This document shows positions 7,423-14,587 of a stretch of 14,587 nt of DNA, piece by piece. The notes below the pieces were generated by a model, which did not search any database, was not told the origin of the DNA, and saw nothing but the letters and a program-made list of their open reading frames with translations. This DNA comes from Gammaproteobacteria bacterium HGW-Gammaproteobacteria-14. GTDB lineage: Bacteria > Pseudomonadota > Gammaproteobacteria > Pseudomonadales > Alcanivoracaceae. The stretch spans positions 1-14,587 of the forward strand of contig PGZG01000023.1 in NCBI GenBank assembly GCA_002840115.1. The letters run 5' to 3'. Position numbers and translations under genes: made by a program. Each line of letters starts with the position of its first letter. The stretch's first letter is position 1.

Positions 7423-7472
7423 CAAGCAGGAATAAAAAACCGCCAGCAAAGGCGGTTTTTTATTCCTGCTTG
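7423..7472. terminator. Bidirectional intrinsic terminator (perfect 22-bp stem)
   Basis: Positions 7423-7444 are the exact reverse complement of 7451-7472, with a six-base loop AGCAAA. The GC core CCGCC/GGCGG is followed by six T on the plus strand, and by symmetry on the minus strand. It can therefore stop the ettA-pilZ transcript coming from the left and the lipoprotein transcript coming from the right. It sits between converging genes, 22 bases after the pilZ-gene stop and 10 bases past the lipoprotein stop. Confidence 0.93.
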
Positions 7473-7482
7473 CTAGGCGATA

Positions 7483-8271
7483 TCAGAACTCCAGCAAATC
7501 ACCAACAAACAGAAAGCCGCTATCCCTGTTTTCAGTGGGTGCTGCTGCATAGAAAACACCCTCTTCAACATCGAAGTAGGCCACACCATCCAGAAGCTTT
7601 CCTGGGAAATCACAGTCAGCCCCGGCAGCCCCGGAAGCGAAAGTAACCCGCAAGTCAAACACGTTCTTCGAACCACGAGCAGCCAAAGTACCGCCAAAGC
7701 TGCAAGCAAAATCGTTACTCTGACCACTAAAACTTCCGCCACTTGTTACGTCGAAATACACCGTATCATCACCACTCTTGGAGGTGGCAACGCCCTCAAT
7801 ACGACCAACCGGCATGGTGGCCGGCTGATCATAATCATTGTCATAGACGAGGTTAAAAGAGGCCGTTTCGTCAGAGTAGGTAATCGTGCCATTGAGCGTT
7901 GCACCCGATGTGTAGCTGGCGTTGATGGAGGCGCTAAAAACCTCATCTTCATCTAGCGCATAGTCTCTTGCGTTAGATGAGGTGAAGGAACCATCGGCAG
8001 CCTTCCCATCACGCCCATGCACAACACCATCAACACGCTCATCAACCTGTGAGCCATACAGAAAGTAGTAATGCCCGTTACCCAGCACCAGCCCGACTAC
8101 ATCAACACCGCCATCCGCTGTCCCGCTGTACAAGCCCTGAGCATCGGAAGTATCTGCGCCCCCGGTATCTCCATCCTTATCGCCACCGCCTCCGCCGCCA
8201 CCACAGGCCACCAAAGCAACAGGCATCAATATCAACGCAGAGTTTCTGACCAAATCACGCAGGGCATTCAT
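7483..8271 (-). CDS. Outer-membrane lipoprotein with poly-glycine tether, function unknown
   Basis: The 262-residue protein has a lipoprotein leader ending in the lipobox L20-V21-A22-C23, then seven glycines and an acidic segment DKDGDTGGAD, a likely flexible tether. The mature part (about 46-262) is rich in short alternating hydrophobic and polar strands, suggesting a beta-barrel or beta-sandwich. Two cysteines, C190 (FACSFGG) and C220 (ADCDFPG), could form a disulphide. The segment NVFDLRVTF between them resembles a motif I have seen in uncharacterised proteobacterial lipoproteins, but I cannot name a family. Gly at +2 predicts the outer membrane. The start at 8271 has a GGAG site eight bases upstream. 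It is transcribed in the same direction as the autotransporter and OmpA-like genes, 141 bases after the latter, and ends at the bidirectional terminator. Confidence 0.85.
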   Translation of the reverse strand: MNALRDLVRNSALILMPVALVACGGGGGGGDKDGDTGGADTSDAQGLYSGTADGGVDVVGLVLGNGHYYFLYGSQVDERVDGVVHGRDGKAADGSFTSSNARDYALDEDEVFSASINASYTSGATLNGTITYSDETASFNLVYDNDYDQPATMPVGRIEGVATSKSGDDTVYFDVTSGGSFSGQSNDFACSFGGTLAARGSKNVFDLRVTFASGAAGADCDFPGKLLDGVAYFDVEEGVFYAAAPTENRDSGFLFVGDLLEF

Positions 8272-8323
8272 TGCTGTTTCTCCGAGGGATCCAATTAATC
8301 AGCCATTAAGGACTGTATAACTC

Positions 8324-8353
8324 GATAAAGCCATTAGCGGATGACAAAATCAA
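8324..8353 (-). promoter_or_regulatory. Weak candidate promoter of the poly-Gly lipoprotein gene
   Basis: On the minus strand TTGATT (8348-8353) and TTTATC (8324-8329) are 18 bases apart, about 50 bases before the lipoprotein ATG. Both hexamers are imperfect. The gene may instead be read through from the ompA-like gene. Confidence 0.25.
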
Positions 8354-8379
8354 GAAGCTGCGGCATGAAGTGATTAAGT

Positions 8380-8406
8380 CATTTGGCTAAAAGCATCACC
8401 CAAATG
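8380..8406 (-). repeat. Inverted repeat just after the OmpA-like lipoprotein gene
   Basis: CATTTGG and CCAAATG form perfect 7-bp arms (8380-8386 with 8400-8406) around a 13-base loop, starting six bases past the stop of the OmpA-like gene. No T-run follows and the stem is AT-rich, so termination here is doubtful. Confidence 0.3.
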
Positions 8407-8412
8407 GCCATA

Positions 8413-9195
8413 TCAACGGCGCACCTCCCGAATTCCGCTCACTTTCACCTCCACCCGACGATCTTCCGCCAAACAAGCGATCAACTCACAGTGCACCAGA
8501 TCCGCCGGACAATCTTCCAGTGTGGTCAATGGCTCGGACATACCTTTGCCCACAGCAGTTATTGCGTCGGCCTCAATACCCATCTCAATCAGCGCCTCTC
8601 TCACGGTATCCGCGCGCTGTCGAGACAACACCATGTTTGCCTCACGGCTGCCGATCCGGTCGGTGTGTCCGGTAATTTCCACCGTCAGCTCGCGAGCCTG
8701 CTGACGTCGAATAGCGCTGGCGAGATACGCCAGTGATTCACGCCCTCGAGGTGTCAGGCGATGATGGCCAAAATGGAAGCTGGCATCACCGCTGAGCGCC
8801 AAAGGCCGGTCTTCTGTCAAAGTCAGTGTTGGCAGTAACCCCGGGGTCGGCAAGGCATCCAACACCCGCTGAGACGGTGGCGCAGGCAGTTCTTCAGCTT
8901 CCTCTGAAGGCCAGACAGTTCGGTCAGGCTCCGCCTGTTGTTCGATAACGTCTTCCTCCAGCTCCGCCACCGGCAGGCCACTCTCACGCCGTTCGCGAAC
9001 CAGCTCCGGGTCACACTCGGCAATAGCTAACCAGGGGCGCCATCCGGCGGTGCGCCAGCACTGACCCTCCGGGTTCTTTAACAAGCCACCCTGCGGTGTG
9101 GTGAGGTAGCCCTCAATATGACTGTCCACCGGGGCCATACTGCAACCGGCCAGTATGACCATGAATAACGACATGCATAGCAAGCGAATCATCAT
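8413..9195 (-). CDS. OmpA-family lipoprotein with peptidoglycan-binding domain
   Basis: The 260-residue protein has a lipoprotein leader with lipobox L15-A16-G17-C18 and Ser at +2, predicting an outer-membrane anchor. Residues 44-65 carry CWRTAGWRPWLAIAECDPELV, a two-cysteine motif I associate with the N-terminal part of OmpA-like proteins of beta- and gammaproteobacteria. An acidic and Pro-rich linker (about 68-135) follows. The C-terminal OmpA domain (about 137-255) has GHTDRIGS (Asp179) and LSRQRA (Arg194), the two residues that bind diaminopimelate in E. coli OmpA. Cys229 and Cys241 have the same 12-residue spacing as the OmpA disulphide pair, and CLAEDRRVEVKVSG closes the domain. It lacks the OmpA beta-barrel and uses a lipid anchor instead, like Pal. 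The start, two bases after the autotransporter stop, has no clear Shine-Dalgarno site, so coupled translation is likely. Confidence 0.92.
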   Translation of the reverse strand: MMIRLLCMSLFMVILAGCSMAPVDSHIEGYLTTPQGGLLKNPEGQCWRTAGWRPWLAIAECDPELVRERRESGLPVAELEEDVIEQQAEPDRTVWPSEEAEELPAPPSQRVLDALPTPGLLPTLTLTEDRPLALSGDASFHFGHHRLTPRGRESLAYLASAIRRQQARELTVEITGHTDRIGSREANMVLSRQRADTVREALIEMGIEADAITAVGKGMSEPLTTLEDCPADLVHCELIACLAEDRRVEVKVSGIREVRR

Positions 9196-9197
9196 TA

Positions 9198-12100
9198 TTA
9201 CCAGCGCAGGTTAAGGCCCAAAAGGGCGTTGGATTCTGTGCCGCTTTCATTGTTTCGCGCCTGAAAGCCGAGCCACAAAGCAGAGTTGGCAGAAAAGTAA
9301 AACTCCCCACCCACACCCAGTTCGGTAACCCAATCCCCATCTGGTGCCCCCGACACCGCAAACACTTGATCCGTGCCCGCAAAACCACCTCGCTGCTTCA
9401 CTGCGGTATCGCCAAACGGGTCGAGCAAGGCAATGCTGGCCTGCAACTGGGCCCAGCGATTACCCGCCATCAACCACGGGCGTGACACCTCGACACCGAT
9501 GCCTAATTCACCGCCTCGCTGATCCTCAGATGCCACCACCAGCTCGGCCCCACCGGCAGTACTTTCGCTGAAACCATCGCGTTGCAATGATGCCATATTG
9601 AAACGGAAGAAAGGCCGCAAGCCATAACTGCCGAAATGGGCGCCATATCCCACTTCGGTATTAAGCGCCACCGTGGACGAGGCAAAGTCCGAGCGCGCGG
9701 CACCAGTTGACAGCGGTAGTGTCCGCTGCATATCCGTGTCTGTTTGGGATACAGAAAGCCCACCTTTAACATGCAATGCATCCTGATCCCAGCGACCATA
9801 GACACCAACAAACTGGGCGCTCATGTCGCCGCTGGCGATGCGATTAGAAAATGACAAATCACCGCTCACCATGCCGACCCCTGCACCCACAATCAAATTG
9901 TTAGTCCAGTAACCATCAACACCAAACGCCAACAAAGTGCCGTCGAATGACCAGTCTGCATTACCGACAAAACGGTCGCTTTTCTCATTAATACCGATCT
10001 GCTGGACCTGCGCCCAACCACCTTCTACCGGCTTTACCGGCGACGCATGATTAACAAACGCAGATATTCTTTCCTCTCGCAGCCCATCAACAAGCAGCTG
10101 ATCTGCCAGCCCTTCTGATTGGCTGCCTCGAGAAGCAGAACCAAGACGACTGGAGCGCAGTTGCAACTGCCGGGAGAAAATACCACCCAGACGACTACTT
10201 ACTGCATAGCCAGCCAGAAGACTGTCACCATTTAATGCATCATAAGCCTCTAACGTGCCAGCAAGATCCTGCCCTTCCACGTAGGCCACCACAGGATTGT
10301 CTGGCTGTTGAGCCTCAAGCGCATCCAGAGCCGCGGCCACAGAACGCTGATTTTCAGTCAGGGAAACCTCGGTAAAGCTGGTGTCATTACGTTGCAACGC
10401 CAAGTCGACAAAGTCATCGCCATAGCGCAACGTAGGACGCAGGAAAAGTAAATTACTGACGACGCTATCAAACTCGCCATCAACCTGAGTCGCACGCAAT
10501 ATCCGATAGCTAGTGGCGGATGAGAACTCACCATCACTGGCGATAATCTGCACTCCTCCATCAAGATTAGCCGTGCCACCAACAACGACCTCATCACTGT
10601 TATTCGCAGAAACATTGACCTGCCAAACAGCACCATCCACCAAAGTGAGGTTGCCACCAACATTGAAAGAACCAATCGCGTCATTACCGGCATTAAAACG
10701 AGCGCCAGAACCAATCCGCAAATTCCCCAGCAGATCACCATCACCGGTCAAGCGACCATTAACAACATTCATGTTGCCGCCCAAACGGGTATTCAGAAGA
10801 AAGGTGCCATCTTCCACTCGTGTGTTACCGGAAAATCCTGCATTATTCTGCGATAAGGTAAACAACCCGGAACCTCGACTCACCAAAACTCCATTACCGC
10901 TCAAGCTGCCTGCAAAGCTGACCGCATCAGAACGACTAAATGCCAGCGTCCCCGCAGAATCAATGACCGCGTCGGACAACAATGAACCACGCACACCCCC
11001 ATTGCCTATCTGCAGCACACCATCGCTAATCGTCGTGGAGGAGGAGGCAATTAATCCCGTCAGCGTCATCGTCCCGCCACCCTCTTTACGAAAGCTGCCG
11101 GAACCGCTAATCAGGTTGTTATAAATAACATCCAGGCCATTGGTATCAATAGCGCCACCGGAGGCTCCAAGCCGCACGTTGCGAAGATCAAACGCCTGAT
11201 CATAACGAAACCCGCCACCGTTCAGAATCAGCTCTCCAGCCCCAAAATTATTTTCACTGGCGGCAGACAACCAACCATTCAACACCAACGTTTCGCCGCT
11301 ATAACTGTTCAAACCCTGCAGCGTTGTTGTACCGGCACCCAACTGAATCACGTTGCCGGTGCCGGCAATCGAGCCATTTAACGAGACATCAGAAGAGAGA
11401 TTAAAGCGGAGCTGGGCGCCCCCATTTAACAACACATCTCCTGCCAGGCTGCCATCGACACCACCATTGCCAATCTGCAACGCACCGGCATTGACCACCG
11501 TGCCACCTAGCAACGACACATCTCCTGTGAGCGCCAATACGCCAGGGCCATTCTTGCGCAGCTCCCCATCACCGGTAATGTCTCCAGCATGAAGCACATT
11601 ATCTGAACGATCGAAAATAAGCCGGGTACCAACTGCCAGTTGCGCATCCCCCGCTATAGATCCGGTTGTGCCACCCAAGCCCAGGCGCAAGGTTCCCGAC
11701 TGAATATCTGTCAAACCGGTATAGCTATGATCGCCAGTAAAAATTAACTCACTAGCGCCACGCATAATAACGCCGCCATCACCAGTAATTTGCGCACCAT
11801 AGGAAATAACATCTTCGCGACCAAAGGCCAGAAAAGCATCTGCATCCACCAACACATCACCGAGCAATACGCCGCGCAAGCCTTCACCAATTTGCAGGAT
11901 TCCTTGCTGCACCTGTGTACCCCCAGAGTGTTCAGCGACTCCGGCAATAATAAGCTCACCATCACCCGTTTTGAGTAACCCTCCTACTCCCTGGGTATCG
12001 CCAAAAAGGCGATATTGATCTCCTGCCTCTACCCGGTAATCGCCATTGCCCGCACCAAGCAAAATGTTTGCTCGCAGGTCACTGCCAAACTGCAAACCGC

Positions 12101-14587
12101 CACCATCAAGGAGTACAGGACCAATGCCTAGTAATTGCTCATTATTAAACCCGACATAACCTTGATTCACCGTCAAACCACCGGTAAAAAGATTGATATG
12201 ATTGCCTTCCAGAAACAGAGTGCCCTCACCTGTCTTTATAATTTCACCACCACCACTCAAAACACTGGCAACGGTCAGGTCCGTTTGTCGGTTAAAGATC
12301 AGGCGCGCTCCTGCACTAACATCAACATCACCACGAATGGAGCCGGAAGCGCCGCCGGTACCTATCTGCAGAGTTCCCTCTCTGACCTGAGTCAGGCCGT
12401 CATAGTCCATATCACCATCAAAGGTGAGACTACCGACACCAAATTTAATCAAACCGTCGAGGGCGCTATCCGCCGTAATCCCCCCGGACGAGACGACATC
12501 AAAAACACCAGTATTGATCGAGCCGCCACCACCGGAAAGAAACAAAGGCCTGAGATCTGCGGTATCAGACAGCAGCAACAGCCCGCCGCCACTATTTAAT
12601 TCCAAACGACCATTCCCGAGAGCTTCCTCCCGACCAATGCCCAAAAACATACCTTCTCCGGTAACGATAGTATCGCCGTCATAGCTGTTATCGCCGTTCA
12701 GAATAATGGTGCCAATTCCTGCAAGAAAAAGATTGCCGACGCCGCTAATATTGCCGTCAAGTTGCACGGCACTTCCGTCAACCCCCAGGCCGCCACCTCC
12801 ATCGAGAATGACATCAAGAATACTGGTATAGGATGTACCAAACCCCAGCGTACCTCCCGCTAAAGTGATGTCTCCAGTGCCCAGATTGTTATCGTTGGCA
12901 ATACCAAGAATGCCACCAGCAATACGTGTTCCTCCGGCATAGGTATTGTTGCCAAGAAGCCACCACTCGCCATCGTCACTTTTCAACAGCTGGCCATCAC
13001 CGGAAATGGTGCCGCTAAACACCACGGGATCAGCGGCGGGGTCATCTGCTTCAGGAATAGCAACCTGCAGCGTGTTGTTACCCAAGTCGATGGACCCAGC
13101 TCCGGTTAACACGCCAACAGATGCATCACTATTACCTAAATTCCAGAGTCCAGGCGCGAGAATTTCCAGATCACCGCCAGATGGCAGGCTTCCGATTACC
13201 GTGCCTTGCTCAATGATTGTATTTTGATGATCAGCCAAGCCTTCGATAAAAAACCGACCGCCCCCCAAAAAGGTTAAATTACCATCGCCGGTAGTTCCGC
13301 CCAGCAAGGTAATATCATTGCCACCATTGTTGAGCGTCCCCATGCCTTCGCCCAGTGTTATCAGGCGCAAATTATTAATGTCATCGGAAAATAGAAAACC
13401 GCCGTTATTGATAATTATATCGGACGCCCCCAGACGCTCATCCGCATCAATAACCAACCGCCCTTCATTAATAACCCAGTCGCCCTCAAAGCCCGTATTC
13501 ACAGCAAGCACCAGATCGCCTTCGCCTTCCTTTCTCACTTGGCCGTTGCCGGTAACATCCGCTGCCAAGGTGCCCGTGGCCCCGCCCTCCACCGCAAAAT
13601 GACCACCGCCGGAGTTGATCACAATATCGCGACCCAGAGTAAAACCGTCGCCAAGCCCCATGCCGCCGCCATCAAGAATCACCGACCCCGTGGACCCTCC
13701 CAGATTTTCATCCGCCACCACCACCAAAGTGGTGCCTGTCACGAAGGTGTCCCCGCTATACGTATTATTACCGGTCAGCCGCACCTGCCCCGTCGTATCA
13801 ACGCCACTGACCACCAGATTCCAGCGATCGAAGGACTCTGCTCCCGCCAACCCGGCGCCCACTGCATCACTAATATCATCCGCCAGAGTCAGAGTTTGCC
13901 CACCGACAGGACCACGGACTTGCAAAGTGCCGGAGCCCTGCAAAAACAAGCCCCCGCCCGCAGACTGGCCGGCCTCCGCACCCCCAGCGCCGGCTCCACC
14001 GGCAACGCTGTTGCCACTCAGATTGGCGGAACCTGCAATGGTCAGGCCGCCACCTTCAGCCACAAAAATGGCGCCGCCCAAACCGGCACCACCCCCACCA
14101 CCGCCGGCAACCGCATCACCGCCCCCAACTCCAGCACTGCCCGCTGCTACACCGGCACCACCGCCGCCGCCAAAGCCGCCATCACCACCAGTCAAGCCAC
14201 TACCGCCGCCACCGCCGAAACCACCATCACCAGCCGCCGCATCGCTACCACCACCGCCACCAGCAAAACCACCATTGCCACCACTACCGTTAATGGCGCC
14301 ACCGCCGCCGCCAGTAAAGCCTCCATCACCACCATCACCGGCGCCAGATGCACCACCACCGCCGCCCAAAAAACCGCCGCTGCCGCCAGACTCACCCGCC
14401 GCTGATCCGGCACCAAAACCACCGCCGCCGCCCGCACCAGCAGCACCAGCGCCTCCACCACCACCGCCCGAATCCCCGCCAACACCAGCACCGACGCCAG
14501 AACCATCACCGCCATTACCGGCAATCCAGAAGGGCTGCCAGTCACCGTCACCACCGTCGGTCGCAGCTGCACCACCGGCGCCGAGAC
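9198..14587 (-). CDS. Giant type Va autotransporter with PATR repeats (5' end beyond right edge)
   Basis: At least 1,795 residues are encoded, and the frame is open without a stop to the window edge, so start and signal peptide are not seen. Order, counted from the first complete codon: a glycine-rich part (about 22-170); a short segment with GGAIFVAEGGG like those of Pmp and helix-type adhesins; a long passenger (about 270-1265) with about twelve copies of the autotransporter-associated beta-strand repeat, type NNTYSGDTFVTGTTLVV, probably one long beta-helix; a linker with TENQRSVAAALDALE (near 1410); and a C-terminal autotransporter barrel (last 274 residues, 9201-10022) ending in Leu-Arg-Trp, the aromatic end recognised by BAM. 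No cysteine occurs in the visible protein, as usual for secreted passengers. I see no protease triad or RGD, so adhesin or biofilm matrix is only an inference. The gene is followed at once by the OmpA-like lipoprotein gene. Confidence 0.93.
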   Translation of the reverse strand, partial: LGAGGAAATDGGDGDWQPFWIAGNGGDGSGVGAGVGGDSGGGGGGAGAAGAGGGGGFGAGSAAGESGGSGGFLGGGGGASGAGDGGDGGFTGGGGGAINGSGGNGGFAGGGGGSDAAAGDGGFGGGGGSGLTGGDGGFGGGGGAGVAAGSAGVGGGDAVAGGGGGGAGLGGAIFVAEGGGLTIAGSANLSGNSVAGGAGAGGAEAGQSAGGGLFLQGSGTLQVRGPVGGQTLTLADDISDAVGAGLAGAESFDRWNLVVSGVDTTGQVRLTGNNTYSGDTFVTGTTLVVVADENLGGSTGSVILDGGGMGLGDGFTLGRDIVINSGGGHFAVEGGATGTLAADVTGNGQVRKEGEGDLVLAVNTGFEGDWVINEGRLVIDADERLGASDIIINNGGFLFSDDINNLRLITLGEGMGTLNNGGNDITLLGGTTGDGNLTFLGGGRFFIEGLADHQNTIIEQGTVIGSLPSGGDLEILAPGLWNLGNSDASVGVLTGAGSIDLGNNTLQVAIPEADDPAADPVVFSGTISGDGQLLKSDDGEWWLLGNNTYAGGTRIAGGILGIANDNNLGTGDITLAGGTLGFGTSYTSILDVILDGGGGLGVDGSAVQLDGNISGVGNLFLAGIGTIILNGDNSYDGDTIVTGEGMFLGIGREEALGNGRLELNSGGGLLLLSDTADLRPLFLSGGGGSINTGVFDVVSSGGITADSALDGLIKFGVGSLTFDGDMDYDGLTQVREGTLQIGTGGASGSIRGDVDVSAGARLIFNRQTDLTVASVLSGGGEIIKTGEGTLFLEGNHINLFTGGLTVNQGYVGFNNEQLLGIGPVLLDGGGLQFGSDLRANILLGAGNGDYRVEAGDQYRLFGDTQGVGGLLKTGDGELIIAGVAEHSGGTQVQQGILQIGEGLRGVLLGDVLVDADAFLAFGREDVISYGAQITGDGGVIMRGASELIFTGDHSYTGLTDIQSGTLRLGLGGTTGSIAGDAQLAVGTRLIFDRSDNVLHAGDITGDGELRKNGPGVLALTGDVSLLGGTVVNAGALQIGNGGVDGSLAGDVLLNGGAQLRFNLSSDVSLNGSIAGTGNVIQLGAGTTTLQGLNSYSGETLVLNGWLSAASENNFGAGELILNGGGFRYDQAFDLRNVRLGASGGAIDTNGLDVIYNNLISGSGSFRKEGGGTMTLTGLIASSSTTISDGVLQIGNGGVRGSLLSDAVIDSAGTLAFSRSDAVSFAGSLSGNGVLVSRGSGLFTLSQNNAGFSGNTRVEDGTFLLNTRLGGNMNVVNGRLTGDGDLLGNLRIGSGARFNAGNDAIGSFNVGGNLTLVDGAVWQVNVSANNSDEVVVGGTANLDGGVQIIASDGEFSSATSYRILRATQVDGEFDSVVSNLLFLRPTLRYGDDFVDLALQRNDTSFTEVSLTENQRSVAAALDALEAQQPDNPVVAYVEGQDLAGTLEAYDALNGDSLLAGYAVSSRLGGIFSRQLQLRSSRLGSASRGSQSEGLADQLLVDGLREERISAFVNHASPVKPVEGGWAQVQQIGINEKSDRFVGNADWSFDGTLLAFGVDGYWTNNLIVGAGVGMVSGDLSFSNRIASGDMSAQFVGVYGRWDQDALHVKGGLSVSQTDTDMQRTLPLSTGAARSDFASSTVALNTEVGYGAHFGSYGLRPFFRFNMASLQRDGFSESTAGGAELVVASEDQRGGELGIGVEVSRPWLMAGNRWAQLQASIALLDPFGDTAVKQRGGFAGTDQVFAVSGAPDGDWVTELGVGGEFYFSANSALWLGFQARNNESGTESNALLGLNLRW
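10794..13769 (-). repeat. Array of about twelve autotransporter-associated beta-strand (PATR) repeats
   Basis: Copies of the pattern [N/D]-x-[S/T]-Y-x-G-x-T-x-x-x-x-G-x-L-x-[I/L] begin near 13769, 12947, 12695, 12413, 12200, 11936, 11735, 11525, 11315, 11057 and 10847, plus a degenerate copy near 13487. From 12413 leftwards most steps are 67-71 residues (about 210 bases), with two steps of 86-88. The companion segment IGNGGVDGSLAGD followed by LIFDRSD-type strands recurs in the same register. Copies differ widely in DNA sequence, so this is an old protein-level repeat rather than a recent DNA duplication. Confidence 0.8.
14076..14557 (-). repeat. Glycine-rich low-complexity coding repeat with Phe-anchored units
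   Basis: The autotransporter frame here is more than half glycine (59 of 100 residues in 14070-14369), coded almost only by GGT and GGC, which appears on the plus strand as CCACCGCC-type tracts. The unit G-x-G-G-F-x-G-G-G-G-G recurs, with Phe codons at 14415, 14370, 14316, 14265, 14217 and 14172, spaced 15, 18, 17, 16 and 15 residues. The composition resembles bacterial glycine-rich adhesins. Such DNA is prone to slippage and to assembly error. Confidence 0.8.

Noticed and set aside
8143..8181. EF-hand-like or dockerin calcium site in the acidic DKDGDTGGAD segment of the poly-Gly lipoprotein
   Set aside because: Only one loop-like match, and the positions after the third Asp do not fit a twelve-residue EF loop well; a flexible acidic linker explains it.
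13539..14405. A long plus-strand open frame opposite the autotransporter, rich in Thr and Ala
   Set aside because: It is the mirror of glycine GGT/GGC codons (ACC/GCC on the other strand). No stop occurs because of the low complexity; there is no ribosome binding site or domain.
9201..14587. Serine protease or S8/S6-type passenger
   Set aside because: No GDSGS or Asp-His-Ser triad context found in the visible passenger; it is repeat beta-strand sequence throughout.

Overview
The window reads as a chromosomal segment of a moderately GC-rich Gram-negative bacterium, most likely a gammaproteobacterium. Three things suggest this: a housekeeping run glyA-nrdR-ribD-ribE-ribB, an EttA whose landmark residues match the E. 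coli numbering, and several outer-membrane lipoproteins plus a type V autotransporter. The genus cannot be fixed from the sequence alone; a marine Oceanospirillales-like host is only a guess. I see no insertion sequence, phage gene, CRISPR array, rRNA or tRNA.

Left part (1-5379). On the minus strand, glyA, nrdR, ribD, ribE and a ribBA-like gene follow one another with gaps of 17 to 54 bases, which looks like one operon read leftwards from a promoter near 5145. Together they link one-carbon and deoxynucleotide metabolism (GlyA, NrdR) to riboflavin synthesis (RibD, RibE, RibB). The ribBA-like gene has an intact 3,4-dihydroxy-2-butanone 4-phosphate synthase half. Its GTP cyclohydrolase II half has lost all zinc-binding cysteines, the RibBX type, so a separate ribA is expected elsewhere. 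The usual next genes, ribH and nusB, do not follow. After about 315 bases without a gene comes the start of a lipoprotein gene that runs off the left edge.

Middle (5380-7472). On the plus strand ettA, an ABC-F translation factor, overlaps by four bases (ATGA) a small PilZ-domain gene whose c-di-GMP-binding motifs are intact. The pair ends in two tandem hairpins. One has the pilZ stop codon in its loop. The other is a perfect 22-bp inverted repeat with T-runs on both strands, serving as a bidirectional terminator.

Right part (7483-14587). On the minus strand lies a cell-surface module: a very large autotransporter whose 5' end lies beyond the right edge (at least 1,795 residues visible), an OmpA-type peptidoglycan-binding lipoprotein starting two bases after the autotransporter stop, and a third gene for a lipoprotein with a poly-glycine tether. 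The autotransporter has a glycine-rich N-terminal part with periodic Phe residues, a passenger of about twelve PATR-type beta-strand repeats, and a C-terminal beta-barrel ending in Trp. The module is bounded by the bidirectional terminator. This surface module and the ettA-pilZ coupling are the least ordinary parts; everything else is core metabolism.
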